This document shows positions 8,462-17,315 of a stretch of 64,000 bases of DNA, piece after piece; position 1 is the stretch's first letter; every line of letters begins with the position of its first letter. The position numbers and the translations under genes were made by a program. The notes under the pieces are model-generated. The model was not told the origin of the DNA. It was given only the letters and a program-made list of their open reading frames with translations, and did no database searches. This DNA comes from Lysinibacillus sp. SGAir0095 (lineage in GTDB: Bacteria; Bacillota; Bacilli; Bacillales_A; Planococcaceae), in the NCBI RefSeq assembly GCF_005491425.1, contig NZ_CP028083.1, forward strand, positions 3,502,001 through 3,566,000, given 5' to 3'.

Positions 8462-9463
8462 TTAATCGTGACCAATAAGGAATTTCTCCTCTATTCCACT
8501 GATAGCTTCACGATGATGTGGTGCATGAATGCTCGATAGATCTGGACCCTTAGGCAAAATATTTAAGCTCTTTTGGTCATCACTAGCGATGTGATTTGAT
8601 AAATGATAATGAATTTTTATCGCTTCGAAGTCTGTCGTGTCACCAAATCCTGGAGTTTGATATAAATCTCTTAAATAGCCCCATAGATTTGGAAAATCAA
8701 CAATACGATTACGATTTGCCTTAAAGGCAGAATAATAGGCTACATCAAATCTAACTAATGTGGCAAAAAGACGTACATCTGAATCTGTTATATAATCTCC
8801 CAAAAGGAAACGACGAGTTGCTAAACGATTCTCTAACACATCAAGTTGATTGAATAATGTATCATAGGCCTCTTCATAAGCTTCTTGAGAACGTGCAAAC
8901 CCACATTTGTACACCCCATTATTCACTTCATGAAAGATGACATCATTTAGTGCATCAATTTCCTGTCGCAGACTTTCTGGATAGAGATTAGGTGCATTTT
9001 CTTTATGCAATGGTGACCATACTGTTTCGAAATAATTTGTCAATCGGAAGTAATCGTTATTCACGACCTTTTTTTCTTTCACATCTATAATTGCAGGAAC
9101 TGTAGGTCGCCCTTCGTAGTTGGGATCTGCATTTAAATACACTTCACTTAGATATTGAATTCCCAAGACAGGGTCTTTATTTCCTTCATCTAAAGAAAAC
9201 TCCCAGTCAACACGCGGAATATTGGGACGCATTGGACTAGCTGTTCCTAAGCTTATAGACTCCTCTAATCCTAGTACTCTACGAACAATAACGGAGCGAT
9301 GAGCCCAAGGGCATACAGGGGACCATAACAATCGGTAACGCCCCGCCTCAACTGGTAATTCCCCTGGCTTATCCCCAAACGGAGCTGTGAAACGATTTTT
9401 TTGACGATTAAACTTACCGTTTTTATCTACTTCTAATGGCTTATCTTTTTTATGATTTTCCAT
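8462..9463 (-). CDS. Glutathionyl-hydroquinone reductase-like (xi-class GST, Ecm4/YqjG family)
   Basis: A 333-residue protein with the thioredoxin-fold active-site motif SPVCPWAHRS near residue 50. The CPWA sequence marks xi-class glutathione transferases, which reduce glutathionyl-hydroquinones using the Cys. The helical C-terminal GST domain follows, with YITDSDVRLFATLVRFD near residue 220. Length fits the family. The family normally depends on glutathione, whereas Bacillales usually make bacillithiol, so the natural thiol here is uncertain. The GNAT gene follows at 21 nt. The family call is firm and the substrate is inference. Confidence 0.82.
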   Translation of the reverse strand: MENHKKDKPLEVDKNGKFNRQKNRFTAPFGDKPGELPVEAGRYRLLWSPVCPWAHRSVIVRRVLGLEESISLGTASPMRPNIPRVDWEFSLDEGNKDPVLGIQYLSEVYLNADPNYEGRPTVPAIIDVKEKKVVNNDYFRLTNYFETVWSPLHKENAPNLYPESLRQEIDALNDVIFHEVNNGVYKCGFARSQEAYEEAYDTLFNQLDVLENRLATRRFLLGDYITDSDVRLFATLVRFDVAYYSAFKANRNRIVDFPNLWGYLRDLYQTPGFGDTTDFEAIKIHYHLSNHIASDDQKSLNILPKGPDLSSIHAPHHREAISGIEEKFLIGHD

Positions 9464-9542
9464 AAAGTACTCACCTTTTCCTTATTCTTGGTCTCTAAAT
9501 TTTAATATGTAAATTTTCTGATTACAATTTATTTGATTATGT

Positions 9543-9580
9543 AAAAAAAATTGGTGACCAATATTTGTCCTATGGTCACC
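9543..9580 (-). terminator. Rho-independent terminator
   Basis: Perfect 8-bp arms GGTGACCA and TGGTCACC are followed on the minus strand by eight T residues. It lies directly after the small SASP-like gene. Confidence 0.88.
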
Positions 9581-9589
9581 TTCTTGTTT

Positions 9590-9778
9590 TTAATTGGGAT
9601 GAATATGTCTTTTGACTTCTTCTACTTCTGTATCACTAAACATTTTTGTATTTTTCCCACCTGTTTTAGCAAGATACGCCATTACTTCTTTATAGGATAG
9701 TCCTGATTCTGCATTTTTTCTTTTTACCTCTTCAATATTTGTTCCAGTAATCGTGTATTGATGATGGTCATTTTGCAT
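9590..9778 (-). CDS. Small gamma-SASP-like protein
   Basis: A 62-residue protein with TGTNIEEVKRKNAES near the N-terminus and a second, weaker SDTEVEEVKRH near the C-terminus. The (G)T(D/N)IEEVK core is the motif shared with gamma-type small acid-soluble spore proteins, which serve as amino-acid stores and are degraded during germination. The protein is shorter than classical gamma SASPs and lacks their Gln/Ser-rich stretches. The neighbouring larger SASP carries the same opening motif, so the two probably share an origin. Each gene has its own terminator. Confidence 0.68.
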   Translation of the reverse strand: MQNDHHQYTITGTNIEEVKRKNAESGLSYKEVMAYLAKTGGKNTKMFSDTEVEEVKRHIHPN

Positions 9779-9841
9779 AAATCGTTTTCCTTTCCATGTA
9801 TAAGATTAACCAAGCTGCACATATTAGAGAAAATCTAAATG

Positions 9842-9869
9842 AAATAAAAACGCCCCTTAATAGAGGCGC
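9842..9869 (-). terminator. Rho-independent terminator of the gamma SASP gene
   Basis: The stem GCGCCTC with GGGGCG (one mismatch) and a short AT loop is followed by TTTTTATTT on the minus strand, immediately after the SASP stop codon. Confidence 0.85.
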
Positions 9870-9885
9870 TTTTACTTAACTTGGG

Positions 9886-10479
9886 TTAAAATTTATTCTT
9901 CCCTTGTTCTGCTTGTTGGTTTTGGCTTTTTACTTCGGCAATATCAGTACCAGTAACCGTTTTACCAGCTTGAGGCTCCTGTGTAGGGACATTAAATGGT
10001 CCTGATTCCTGTGCGATTTCTTCTCTTACTTTTTGGATGTCCGTACCAGACGCTGTTTTCCCACCGTAAGATTGTGGTGATGGGCTTGAAGAGAATGACT
10101 TACCAAAAGGACCTGCCTCCTGTGCGATTTCTTCTCTCACTTTTTGAATGTCCGTACCAGACGCTGTTTTCCCACCGTAAGATTGTGGTGATGGGCTTGA
10201 AGAGAATGATTTACCAAAAGGACCTGCCTCCTGTGCGATCTCTTCTCTCACCTTCTGGATATCTGTACCTGATGCTGTTTTCCCGCCAAAAGACTGGGGG
10301 GCTTGTGTAGAAGAATATGACTTACCAAAAGGACCTGCCTCTTGTGCGATTTCTTCTCTTACCTTTTGTGGGTTAGTCCCAAATGATTGTGCACCAGAAG
10401 ATCCTTGTGCATTTTGGCTCTTTACTTCCTCAATATCTGTACCTGTTTGTGTGAAACGTTTACCATTTTTGTTTTGCAT
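9886..10479 (-). CDS. Gamma-type small acid-soluble spore protein with expanded internal repeats
   Basis: A 197-residue protein built on the gamma-SASP motif. It starts TQTGTDIEEVKSQNAQ and ends GTDIAEVKSQNQQAEQ. Between these lie four copies of a unit beginning GT(D/N)xQKVREEIAQE(A/S)GPF. Full units are 37 residues, or 111 nt, and the two central ones are almost identical at DNA level, which suggests recent tandem duplication. Ordinary gamma SASPs have only two or three repeats and about 75-100 residues, so this one is roughly twice as long. EEIAQE resembles the site cleaved by the germination protease GPR, so each unit may be cut. GGAGGTGTTTTTGAC precedes the ATG. Confidence 0.88.
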   Translation of the reverse strand: MQNKNGKRFTQTGTDIEEVKSQNAQGSSGAQSFGTNPQKVREEIAQEAGPFGKSYSSTQAPQSFGGKTASGTDIQKVREEIAQEAGPFGKSFSSSPSPQSYGGKTASGTDIQKVREEIAQEAGPFGKSFSSSPSPQSYGGKTASGTDIQKVREEIAQESGPFNVPTQEPQAGKTVTGTDIAEVKSQNQQAEQGKNKF

Positions 10480-10668
10480 GTCAAAAACACCTCCAAAATG
10501 TTATGCCTTTATCTTGTCAAAGTAACAAACATATTATGAGCACAATAATTTAATTTCTTTGGTATAATTTCATTTTTCCCGGCAAACTCACTATTTACTT
10601 CGTATTTTCTTTTTAATTAAACTACAGTAAACTAAAAGCAATATATTACCATGTGTGAAGGTGAAGAA

Positions 10669-11265
10669 ATGAGATATGCTCTGTTGGGAGATTTACATTC
10701 AAGCATTGATGATACAAAAGCAGTTATACAACAGATTGAAGAAGTTGCTCCTGATTCCATTTTGATTGGGTTAGGCGATTTATACGAATGTACGATTGGC
10801 AAGAAGAAAGCAATAAACCTTTCAAATGTTCCATTAAAAGCAGCAGCAATTATTGAAGAAGATTTTGAAAAAATATTAACGTTTCCATCAATTCGTGGGA
10901 ATCAGGAAGAAAGGATATCAAGTGTTACCGGAATCCAACGATTTGCTGCGTTACCGGAAAAATTAGTGATTGAAGGTGCCACTTTAATACATGGTCACCA
11001 GATTGAATGGGACAAAAAATGGGAACCCGTAAACACATCCGTTCTAGAAATCGATACCTCACTTGTCTTCTTTGGTCATAGCCATAGGAGCGGCATTTAT
11101 CTTGAATCCAAAAAGATAACTGAGCCCATTGATTTTGGCAAAGAAATACACTTGCCAAGTAATAATTATTGGATTAACGTCGGTTCCGTGGTAGACAATC
11201 GAGAATGGTGTTTATATGATAGCGAAAAACGCTCAATTTGTTTTATGAAGGTGTCGCATATATAA
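10669..11265 (+). CDS. Calcineurin-like metallophosphoesterase
   Basis: A 198-residue phosphoesterase with the metal-binding signature in order: GDLHSS near residue 8, GLGDLYE near 40, RGNQEE near 80, HGHQ near 110 and FGHSHRSG near 137. It probably hydrolyses a phosphomonoester or diester using two metal ions. The substrate is not evident. I use the ATG at 10669, preceded by AAGGTGAAGA. The frame opens six codons earlier at 10651, but no ribosome binding site is there. It stands alone. Confidence 0.8.
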   Translation: MRYALLGDLHSSIDDTKAVIQQIEEVAPDSILIGLGDLYECTIGKKKAINLSNVPLKAAAIIEEDFEKILTFPSIRGNQEERISSVTGIQRFAALPEKLVIEGATLIHGHQIEWDKKWEPVNTSVLEIDTSLVFFGHSHRSGIYLESKKITEPIDFGKEIHLPSNNYWINVGSVVDNREWCLYDSEKRSICFMKVSHI

Positions 11266-11466
11266 GTGTGTTTCTCTTACATTTACTGAATTTTCTTTTT
11301 TAGGAACTCTTCAATTGGACAATTTTGCAATCAGTCTTGCCAATATCCAGCTCTCTAAGTTTCACAGACCTACTTTCATTTTTATTTATACTGCCTATTA
11401 ACTCGTTCATTTTCGCATTCGCCATTTCATAAAATAATGCATGTCCAGTAATGTGAGGAGAGTTGC

Positions 11467-12039
11467 ATGCTTATTATTAAGAAAGGCTTGGCAATCATTG
11501 TAGGTAGTATTTTTTTATCCTTGGGAATTAATGTTTTCTTAACGCCTTATGAGATTTTAGATGGTGGGATTATTGGACTTTCATTAATCATCTATTATTT
11601 GTTTAACCTAAAAATAGGTTTGATGATTATTGTGCTAAGTATTCCAATTTTTGTACTTGCCTGGTTCAAATATAAGCCTTATTTCTTTAACAGTTTACAT
11701 GGATTGCTTATTTCTTCGGTAGTAATAGACCTTTTTAAACCGTTACGTTCGCTGATTCGACTTGACCCCATGATGAGTTCAATTCTTGGGGGAATATTTG
11801 TGGGAATTGGTATAGGTCTGATGTTAAGGTTTGAGACAAGTACTGGCGGGACAGACCTTTTGGCTCAGTTTATTTCGGATCGAACACTTATTAATGTAGG
11901 GGTTATCATTTTTATCATTGACGCTGCTGTAGTATGTTTAGGCGGGATTTTCATTTCACCGAATACTTTACTCCTATCAATTGTAACTATTCTTTGTGTA
12001 GGAATAACGACAAGTACTTTAACTAAGCGTCATACATAA
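11467..12039 (+). CDS. YitT-family membrane protein, short form
   Basis: A 190-residue protein with five or six hydrophobic segments. The first (KGLAIIVGSIFLSLGINVFL) and the loop TPYEILDGGIIGLS are typical of the YitT/DUF161 membrane domain, as is FETSTGGTDLLAQFIS near residue 120. Most family members carry an extra C-terminal cytoplasmic DUF2179 domain of about 80 residues. That domain is missing here and the frame ends cleanly, so this is a short version. GAGGAGAGTTGC precedes the ATG. Function of the family is not established. Confidence 0.82.
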   Translation: MLIIKKGLAIIVGSIFLSLGINVFLTPYEILDGGIIGLSLIIYYLFNLKIGLMIIVLSIPIFVLAWFKYKPYFFNSLHGLLISSVVIDLFKPLRSLIRLDPMMSSILGGIFVGIGIGLMLRFETSTGGTDLLAQFISDRTLINVGVIIFIIDAAVVCLGGIFISPNTLLLSIVTILCVGITTSTLTKRHT

Positions 12040-12056
12040 GAGTCCCATATACACAG

Positions 12057-12084
12057 AAAAAAACCGCCTTACTCTTCAAGGCGG
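12057..12084. terminator. Bidirectional terminator between convergent genes
   Basis: Perfect 7-bp arms CCGCCTT and AAGGCGG. The minus strand has a run of seven T after the stem, serving the EamA gene. It also lies downstream of the YitT-like gene on the plus strand. Confidence 0.82.
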
Positions 12085-12091
12085 CTCTTGC

Positions 12092-12973
12092 TTATATTAA
12101 TTTTTCCATACTCTTTCTTTTTAAGAAGGATAGTTTAGTTTCTGAAATCATAATAGCCAATAGGATTAAAATCGCTCCAATAACCATTCTTGTTGTTAAT
12201 ACTTCACTCAATAGAATTACTGAGAAAAGCATTCCCCAGAATGATTCGGTTGAAAGGATGATCGCTGCCTTCGTTTCGTTTGTAAACTTTTGTGCAATAG
12301 TTTGTAATAGATAGGCTAACGTTGTAGAGAAAATAGCTAAATATACAATTGACGATACAGCTTCCATTTCATATGAAAAGCTTGTTTCCCCTTTGAAAAC
12401 AACAATAACCCATGCAAACACCGCAGCAAAAAACATTTGCACGATTGTTAACGTAATCGGATCTTCGTCCTTCACATATTTGGCTGTATAAAAAATTTGG
12501 TATGCAAACGCTACTGCACAGGCAAGAGTTAAAATATCACCTACATTTATATCAGTTGAAAATTGAAGGGATAAAAAGCCAATACCAATGATTGCTAAAA
12601 TGGCTCCAGTTAATTCGAATTTATCAATTTTTCTTTTATAGGCGAAGTATGCAATAAATGGAACAATCACCACGTTTACTGCTGTTAAAAATGCATTTTT
12701 CGAAGGTGTTGTATACTGTAATCCAACTGTCTGTAACACAAAGGCTAAATATAGAAAGAAGCCTAACACTAATCCTTTTATAATAATTCCCTTATTTAGT
12801 TGTTTTAACTTCTTATAAAAAATGATAACTAGAACTAGTAATCCAATTAAAAATCTTCCTGCCAAAACTTGATAGGGAGTATAATGTTCCAAAGCAATGC
12901 TACTCACAACAAAGCCGCTTCCCCAAATAATTGCTGTTATACACAGCATAATCTCACCAATATACTTTCGCAT
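12092..12973 (-). CDS. EamA-family (DMT superfamily) transporter
   Basis: A 293-residue integral membrane protein with ten predicted hydrophobic segments arranged as two EamA repeats. Each repeat has the family style, for example ITAIIWGSGFVVSS near residue 15 and STTLAYLLQTIAQKF in the second half. Such proteins export metabolites or drugs through the cytoplasmic membrane; the substrate is unknown. The frame opens at 13018, but the ATG at 12973 follows GGAGGGCACA and gives MRKYIGEIMLC, which I take as the start. It stands alone. Confidence 0.88.
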   Translation of the reverse strand: MRKYIGEIMLCITAIIWGSGFVVSSIALEHYTPYQVLAGRFLIGLLVLVIIFYKKLKQLNKGIIIKGLVLGFFLYLAFVLQTVGLQYTTPSKNAFLTAVNVVIVPFIAYFAYKRKIDKFELTGAILAIIGIGFLSLQFSTDINVGDILTLACAVAFAYQIFYTAKYVKDEDPITLTIVQMFFAAVFAWVIVVFKGETSFSYEMEAVSSIVYLAIFSTTLAYLLQTIAQKFTNETKAAIILSTESFWGMLFSVILLSEVLTTRMVIGAILILLAIMISETKLSFLKRKSMEKLI

Positions 12974-13170
12974 TGTGCCCTCCAGTTTATGTATAAATTC
13001 AATATTCAATTGTATCATTATACAACAGTTGAACTATATATATAAGGCTAGTTGACTCAATATTCAAAATTCCTCATGAATCTGGATGGAATGTATTATC
13101 CCTGTCACCGTACTTGTTGCATACCTCTCATAAACTATTAGGTACAAATATTCGAACGGAGTTGACCTTA

Positions 13171-13665
13171 ATGCTTCATACTGTAAAGCCAGGAGAAACC
13201 CTTTATCAAATTTCCGTTGACTATCGAACACCGCTTTCCACAATCATTCGAGCAAATCCATCCATCAATCCAAACGTCATTCATGTTGGACAGTTAATCG
13301 AGATACCTGGATTTCCTGATCCCAATACATTATCTTATCAGATTGAAGTTTCGATTAATGGACGCTGGTTAAAGCTGTTTCACAATGGAGCACTTCAAAA
13401 ACAATATCCAATTGCTGTAGGAAGGATACTCTATGATACACCCGTTGGCAATTATATTATTATTAATAAAGCCCCTAATCCCGGTGGCCCTATTGGAACT
13501 ATGTGGATGAGTTTATCGAAACAAAGCTACGGAATTCATGGAACAAATGATCCTAGCTCAATCGGGAAGGCTGTGTCGAGAGGTTGCATTCGCATGCAAA
13601 ACAAAGATGTTGAAGAATTATCCAGAATCATCCCAATAGGTACACCGGTAAACATCCATCTTTAA
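13171..13665 (+). CDS. ykuD: L,D-transpeptidase with LysM domain (YkuD-like)
   Basis: A 164-residue protein, exactly the length of B. subtilis YkuD as I recall it. An N-terminal LysM domain ([18 protein letters not shown] to VGQLIEIP, about residues 4-46) binds peptidoglycan. The catalytic YkuD domain follows, with His123 in YGIHGTNDP and the nucleophilic Cys139 in SRGCIRM. It would form or exchange cross-links between peptide stems, in Bacillus as a spore-associated enzyme. No signal peptide is visible, as in YkuD. The start at 13171 is chosen for GGAG at 9 nt and for the clean LysM opening. The frame itself opens at 13114. Confidence 0.87.
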   Translation: MLHTVKPGETLYQISVDYRTPLSTIIRANPSINPNVIHVGQLIEIPGFPDPNTLSYQIEVSINGRWLKLFHNGALQKQYPIAVGRILYDTPVGNYIIINKAPNPGGPIGTMWMSLSKQSYGIHGTNDPSSIGKAVSRGCIRMQNKDVEELSRIIPIGTPVNIHL

Positions 13666-13714
13666 CATGCTATTTGCAAATAAGAGACACTATATTTTTT
13701 GAAGGCAATTATCC

Positions 13715-14431
13715 TTATAAATATTTATTGATTTTCCTTTCTGCATCAACAATTGCATGATTAATATTTTCCTTAGGACTTACTAATATTTTTCCATGTC
13801 CAACTGCAAGGATTTGAGGAGATAAAAGCTGTATTTTCTTAGCACTTTCAAGCGATAATTCCTTATTCCATGTAGCAAATGCGGGGAAAGGAAACAATGG
13901 TACTAATTGTCCGCACACAGCAACTTTCCCTTGCGTTTGAAAAGCATCGCCTACTATGATTGCCCTATTCTTTCGTTCAAATAAGGAAATTGAGCCTGGT
14001 GTATGGCCAGGTGTTCCAACTACTTCAAGTGTTCCGACTTGATCCCCTTCTTTCAATAATCGTTCAGGAACGATATCCAGATTTTTGGGTATACCTCCTT
14101 TAATAGGCGATTGTGGTTCAGTTTCATCTAACGTTGTATCCCCTTTTAACAACCGGCTATCACGATTGGAAATGGACACACAAGTTTCAGGATATGCTTT
14201 CTTTAACTTCATTAACGAACCAACATGATCACCATGTCCATGCGTTAAAACAATATTGGTCAATGGTTTTTCCAATTCATTTATTAAACTTACAATGCCT
14301 TTAAAACTTGCAGCCATTCCTGTATCTATTAAAATCAGCTCATCTTGTTCTTCGACAATATAACAATTTACAGGAAAGAAATTTGGCCAAAGTGTTAACT
14401 GAAACAAATTGTTTGTTTTTGTAATTCTCAA
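13715..14431 (-). CDS. MBL-fold metallo-hydrolase
   Basis: A protein of about 238 residues with the metallo-beta-lactamase signature THGHGDH near residue 64, GTPGHTPGS near 145, a metal-bridging Asp in IVGDAF near 165 and a final His in AVGHGK near 215. It is a hydrolase or thioesterase-type enzyme of unknown substrate, located in the cytoplasm. The start is uncertain. A GTG at 14449 opens the frame, but a strong GGGGGGAG sits correctly for a TTG at 14431, which I prefer. It is separated from the upstream hypothetical gene by a terminator. Confidence 0.82.
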   Translation of the reverse strand: MRITKTNNLFQLTLWPNFFPVNCYIVEEQDELILIDTGMAASFKGIVSLINELEKPLTNIVLTHGHGDHVGSLMKLKKAYPETCVSISNRDSRLLKGDTTLDETEPQSPIKGGIPKNLDIVPERLLKEGDQVGTLEVVGTPGHTPGSISLFERKNRAIIVGDAFQTQGKVAVCGQLVPLFPFPAFATWNKELSLESAKKIQLLSPQILAVGHGKILVSPKENINHAIVDAERKINKYL

Positions 14432-14470
14432 GCGTACTCCCCCCTTCACTTCCTTATACAGTAATTATAA

Positions 14471-14519
14471 AGAAAAGGACTACAAATAATTGTAAATTAT
14501 TTGTAATCCTTCTAAATTT
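14471..14519 (-). terminator. Terminator after the hypothetical membrane protein gene
   Basis: A 15-bp stem with one mismatch encloses a 3-nt loop. One arm is GGACTACAAATAATT. The minus strand continues into a T-rich CCTTTTCTTT. Confidence 0.8.
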
Positions 14520-14532
14520 GCTATTACTTGTT

Positions 14533-15228
14533 CTATGTCCAACCCTTAATGGCAACTTCTTGAATTTTACGTTCATGTTCATGTCTTTTAATAATAACGC
14601 TAATTTTTTGATACCACTTAGTACATTCCTTAAAAATGTCCTTGTATTCATCCAGTTCTTTTGGAATCTCCTGTTCATTGTCTAAAAAGACATACTCAAC
14701 TATTGGCTCTGCTAAATCATCTACTACAATTTTTAGGATTAATTTTTTAACTTCATTTGTTTTTTCTTTCTTTTCTGATGATTCTTCCATTTCATTTATA
14801 TGGATATCTACTTTTGCTCCCCCGTCAATCAAGGACCAACCATGGACACCGCCTTTTGATGTTAGGGCAACATTATTGTCATCTTCCACAATAGCTATTT
14901 CATAGAGTTCATCAAAGTCAAACTCTTTTTTGTCGAAATCATTCTCAATTTCTTCTCTCTCTAAGATTCTTAAAGTATTAGAATATTCATCAAGCATTAA
15001 TACACTTAGATAATCAGAGGAAATGATATAGCGAGTATGAGGGTGCTGTTCAACTTTTTGAATAGTATCAGTTAATAATGCTTCACTACGTTTTTTCACA
15101 TCTTTGTTTAACTCATAAAGCCACCAAGCACCTAATCCTATTGCAACTATTAAGTATAGAGTACCTCCTGTTTTAAAGGCTAAAAAAAGATAGACGACTT
15201 CTAATAATAATAAAAATAATTGGAACAA
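14533..15228 (-). CDS. Hypothetical membrane-anchored protein
   Basis: I do not recognise this protein of about 231 residues. Two adjacent hydrophobic segments occupy the first 45 residues, followed by a soluble, acidic domain. The soluble part has alternating charged and hydrophobic residues, a Lys/Glu-rich linker near residue 155 (SSEKKEKTNEVKK), and ends with basic KRHEHERKIQEV. The start is uncertain. A GTG at 15237 abuts an AAAGGGG, so a TTG at 15228 is better spaced. The gene is alone between two terminator-bounded neighbours. A sensor or membrane stress protein is conceivable, but nothing shows it. Confidence 0.62.
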   Translation of the reverse strand: MFQLFLLLLEVVYLFLAFKTGGTLYLIVAIGLGAWWLYELNKDVKKRSEALLTDTIQKVEQHPHTRYIISSDYLSVLMLDEYSNTLRILEREEIENDFDKKEFDFDELYEIAIVEDDNNVALTSKGGVHGWSLIDGGAKVDIHINEMEESSEKKEKTNEVKKLILKIVVDDLAEPIVEYVFLDNEQEIPKELDEYKDIFKECTKWYQKISVIIKRHEHERKIQEVAIKGWT

Positions 15229-15434
15229 CCTACTCACCCCTTTAGAAATTTTTTTTCTATTAGTTATAAAATATTATTCGAGAACTTCTCTTTTCATTCT
15301 CATTTTTAATAGTTTTTTCTTATTGAAGTTATTATTTTTCAATTTCGAATTTGTCCTTACCGACTTTCCGTATAGTTCAACTTCCATCTACCTATACTTA
15401 GATTTAGTAAAAGTAGTTGAAAAGAGGGGTCATT

Positions 15435-17099
15435 TTGTCTGATAGAAAAAGTACACTTTCTATTTTTGCTCTAGGTGGCATTAATGAAATCGGCAAAAAT
15501 ATGTATGTTATTGAATATGGAGACGATTTAGTAATCGTTGATTGTGGTGCAAAATTTGCAGATGAGTCGTTATTAGGAATCAATTTAATCATTCCTGATG
15601 TCTCATATTTACAAGAAAACAAACATAAAATCCGCGGACTAGTAGTGACGCACGGCCATGAGGATCATATTGGCGGGATACCTTATTTTCTAAAAAAATT
15701 AAATATCCCCATCTATGCAACTAGATTTACACTCGGTTTAATCGAATTAAAGCTAAGAGAACATAAAATCTTAAGGGAATCTACTTTAATTGAAATTAAC
15801 TCGGAATCCAAATTAGATTTGGGTGAGATTAAAGCTAGTTTCTTCAGAACAAGTCATAGTATTCCGGACTGTCTAGGAATAGTATTTGATACTCCTGAAG
15901 GAAAAGTAGTTCATACTGGTGACTTTAAATTTGATCTTACACCTGTAAATGACCAATACTCCGATATTCATAAAATGGCGAAGATTGGTGAAGAAGGCGT
16001 CCTTGCTCTTATTTCTGAAAGTACTAATGCTGAACGACCAGGTTCAACACCTTCGGAAAGCAAGGTTGGTTCTCATATTGAGGAAGCCTTTTTAAATGCG
16101 ACAGGTAAAATTATTATTTCTACTTTTGCTTCCAACGTGAATCGTGTACAGCAAATCGTTCATGCAACTATTAAAACAAACCGCAAATTAGCCTTATTAG
16201 GTCGTAGTATGGTAAACGTTGTAAAAGTCGCGAAGGAACGGGGCTATGTTGAAATTCCTGATTGGATGCTAATTGATGCACGGGATGTGAAACAATACCC
16301 CCCCGAACGTGTTGTTGTTTTATGTACAGGTAGCCAAGGTGAACCATTAGCAGCTCTATCCAAATTATCAACAAACAATAATCGAGATGTCCGAGTATTG
16401 CCTGATGACACAGTTATTTTTGCTGCTTCTCCAATACCTGGCAATGAAAAAGGCGTTTCGAAAATTGTTGATAACCTGTTCCAATTAGGAGCAAAGGTTA
16501 TTTATGGCTCTTCAAGCATTACTGGTATGCATGTTTCGGGGCATGGTTATCAAGAAGATTTAAAGCTGATGCTTACACTTATGAAGCCGAAATACTTTAT
16601 TCCAATTCATGGTGAATATCGTATGCTTCACCTGCATCGTTTACTAGCGGAAGCAGTTGGGGTTGAACGTAATAATACCTTTATTATTCGTAATGGCGAT
16701 GTAGTTGATATTGCGAATAATGAAGCTCGACAAACTCGTAAAGTAACAGCTGGAGACACTTATGTTGACAATGTGGGAGACGACGAAATTGTTGAAATTG
16801 TACTCCGCGATCGTAAACATCTTTCTGAAGAAGGAATGCTTGTAGTTGTCGTAACGATTAGTAAAGAGGACGGCAAGCGAATTTCGGATCCGGATTGTAT
16901 CTCTAGAGGATTTGTCTATGCAAGAGATTCAGAAGGATTGTTACAGGATATTACTGAGGTTGTTAAAAGAACTGTAGATCCATTTAAGGATCCTAATATT
17001 ATGGGTATGAAGCGGGCGATTAAAAAAGAAGTAGGAATTTTCTTATTTGAAAAAACAAAGAAAAAGCCAATGATCCTCCCTATTATTATTGCATTTTAA
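15435..17099 (+). CDS. Ribonuclease J family protein
   Basis: A protein of about 554 residues, the standard length of RNase J. The beta-lactamase/beta-CASP core shows THGHEDHIGGIPYF (residues 72-85), HSIPDCLG, a metal Asp in HTGDFKFD, the CTGSQGEP loop, SPIPGNE, HTSGH-like HVSGHGYQED and PIHGEYRMLH. RNase J combines 5'-3' exonuclease and endonuclease activity in mRNA turnover and rRNA maturation. It differs from J1 at many places, for example SESTNAE where J1 has SDSTNSE, and it is not next to rpoY as J1 usually is. It may be J2 or an extra paralogue. A TTG at 15435 preceded by AGAGGGG is the likely start; an upstream TTG is at 15417. A strong terminator follows. Confidence 0.9.
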   Translation: MSDRKSTLSIFALGGINEIGKNMYVIEYGDDLVIVDCGAKFADESLLGINLIIPDVSYLQENKHKIRGLVVTHGHEDHIGGIPYFLKKLNIPIYATRFTLGLIELKLREHKILRESTLIEINSESKLDLGEIKASFFRTSHSIPDCLGIVFDTPEGKVVHTGDFKFDLTPVNDQYSDIHKMAKIGEEGVLALISESTNAERPGSTPSESKVGSHIEEAFLNATGKIIISTFASNVNRVQQIVHATIKTNRKLALLGRSMVNVVKVAKERGYVEIPDWMLIDARDVKQYPPERVVVLCTGSQGEPLAALSKLSTNNNRDVRVLPDDTVIFAASPIPGNEKGVSKIVDNLFQLGAKVIYGSSSITGMHVSGHGYQEDLKLMLTLMKPKYFIPIHGEYRMLHLHRLLAEAVGVERNNTFIIRNGDVVDIANNEARQTRKVTAGDTYVDNVGDDEIVEIVLRDRKHLSEEGMLVVVVTISKEDGKRISDPDCISRGFVYARDSEGLLQDITEVVKRTVDPFKDPNIMGMKRAIKKEVGIFLFEKTKKKPMILPIIIAF

Positions 17100-17105
17100 G
17101 AGAAT

Positions 17106-17151
17106 GGCGAATTGTTACTGTTTAAACTCTTGTAACAATCCGCCTTTTTTT
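17106..17151 (+). terminator. Rho-independent terminator of the RNase J gene
   Basis: The arms GGCGAATTGTTAC and GTAACAATCCGCC pair over 12 of 13 positions and are followed by seven T residues. Confidence 0.92.
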
Positions 17152-17315
17152 GCATTGGATCTATCACCTAGATTCGACTTTAAACACAAAAAACATTCCT
17201 AGTTAAGAATACTTTTAATTTAGGTAGGGAATTATAGTATCGGTTATTTCTAAATTATCAATGCTTTAGGGATAAATCTAATTTAATCCAGAAAATGAAA
17301 GAAAGGATGTTAGTC

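Noticed and set aside
17152..17315. PerR box in front of the catalase gene
   Set aside because: TTATAGTATCGGTTAT is only loosely similar to the PerR consensus, and a spore catalase need not be PerR controlled.
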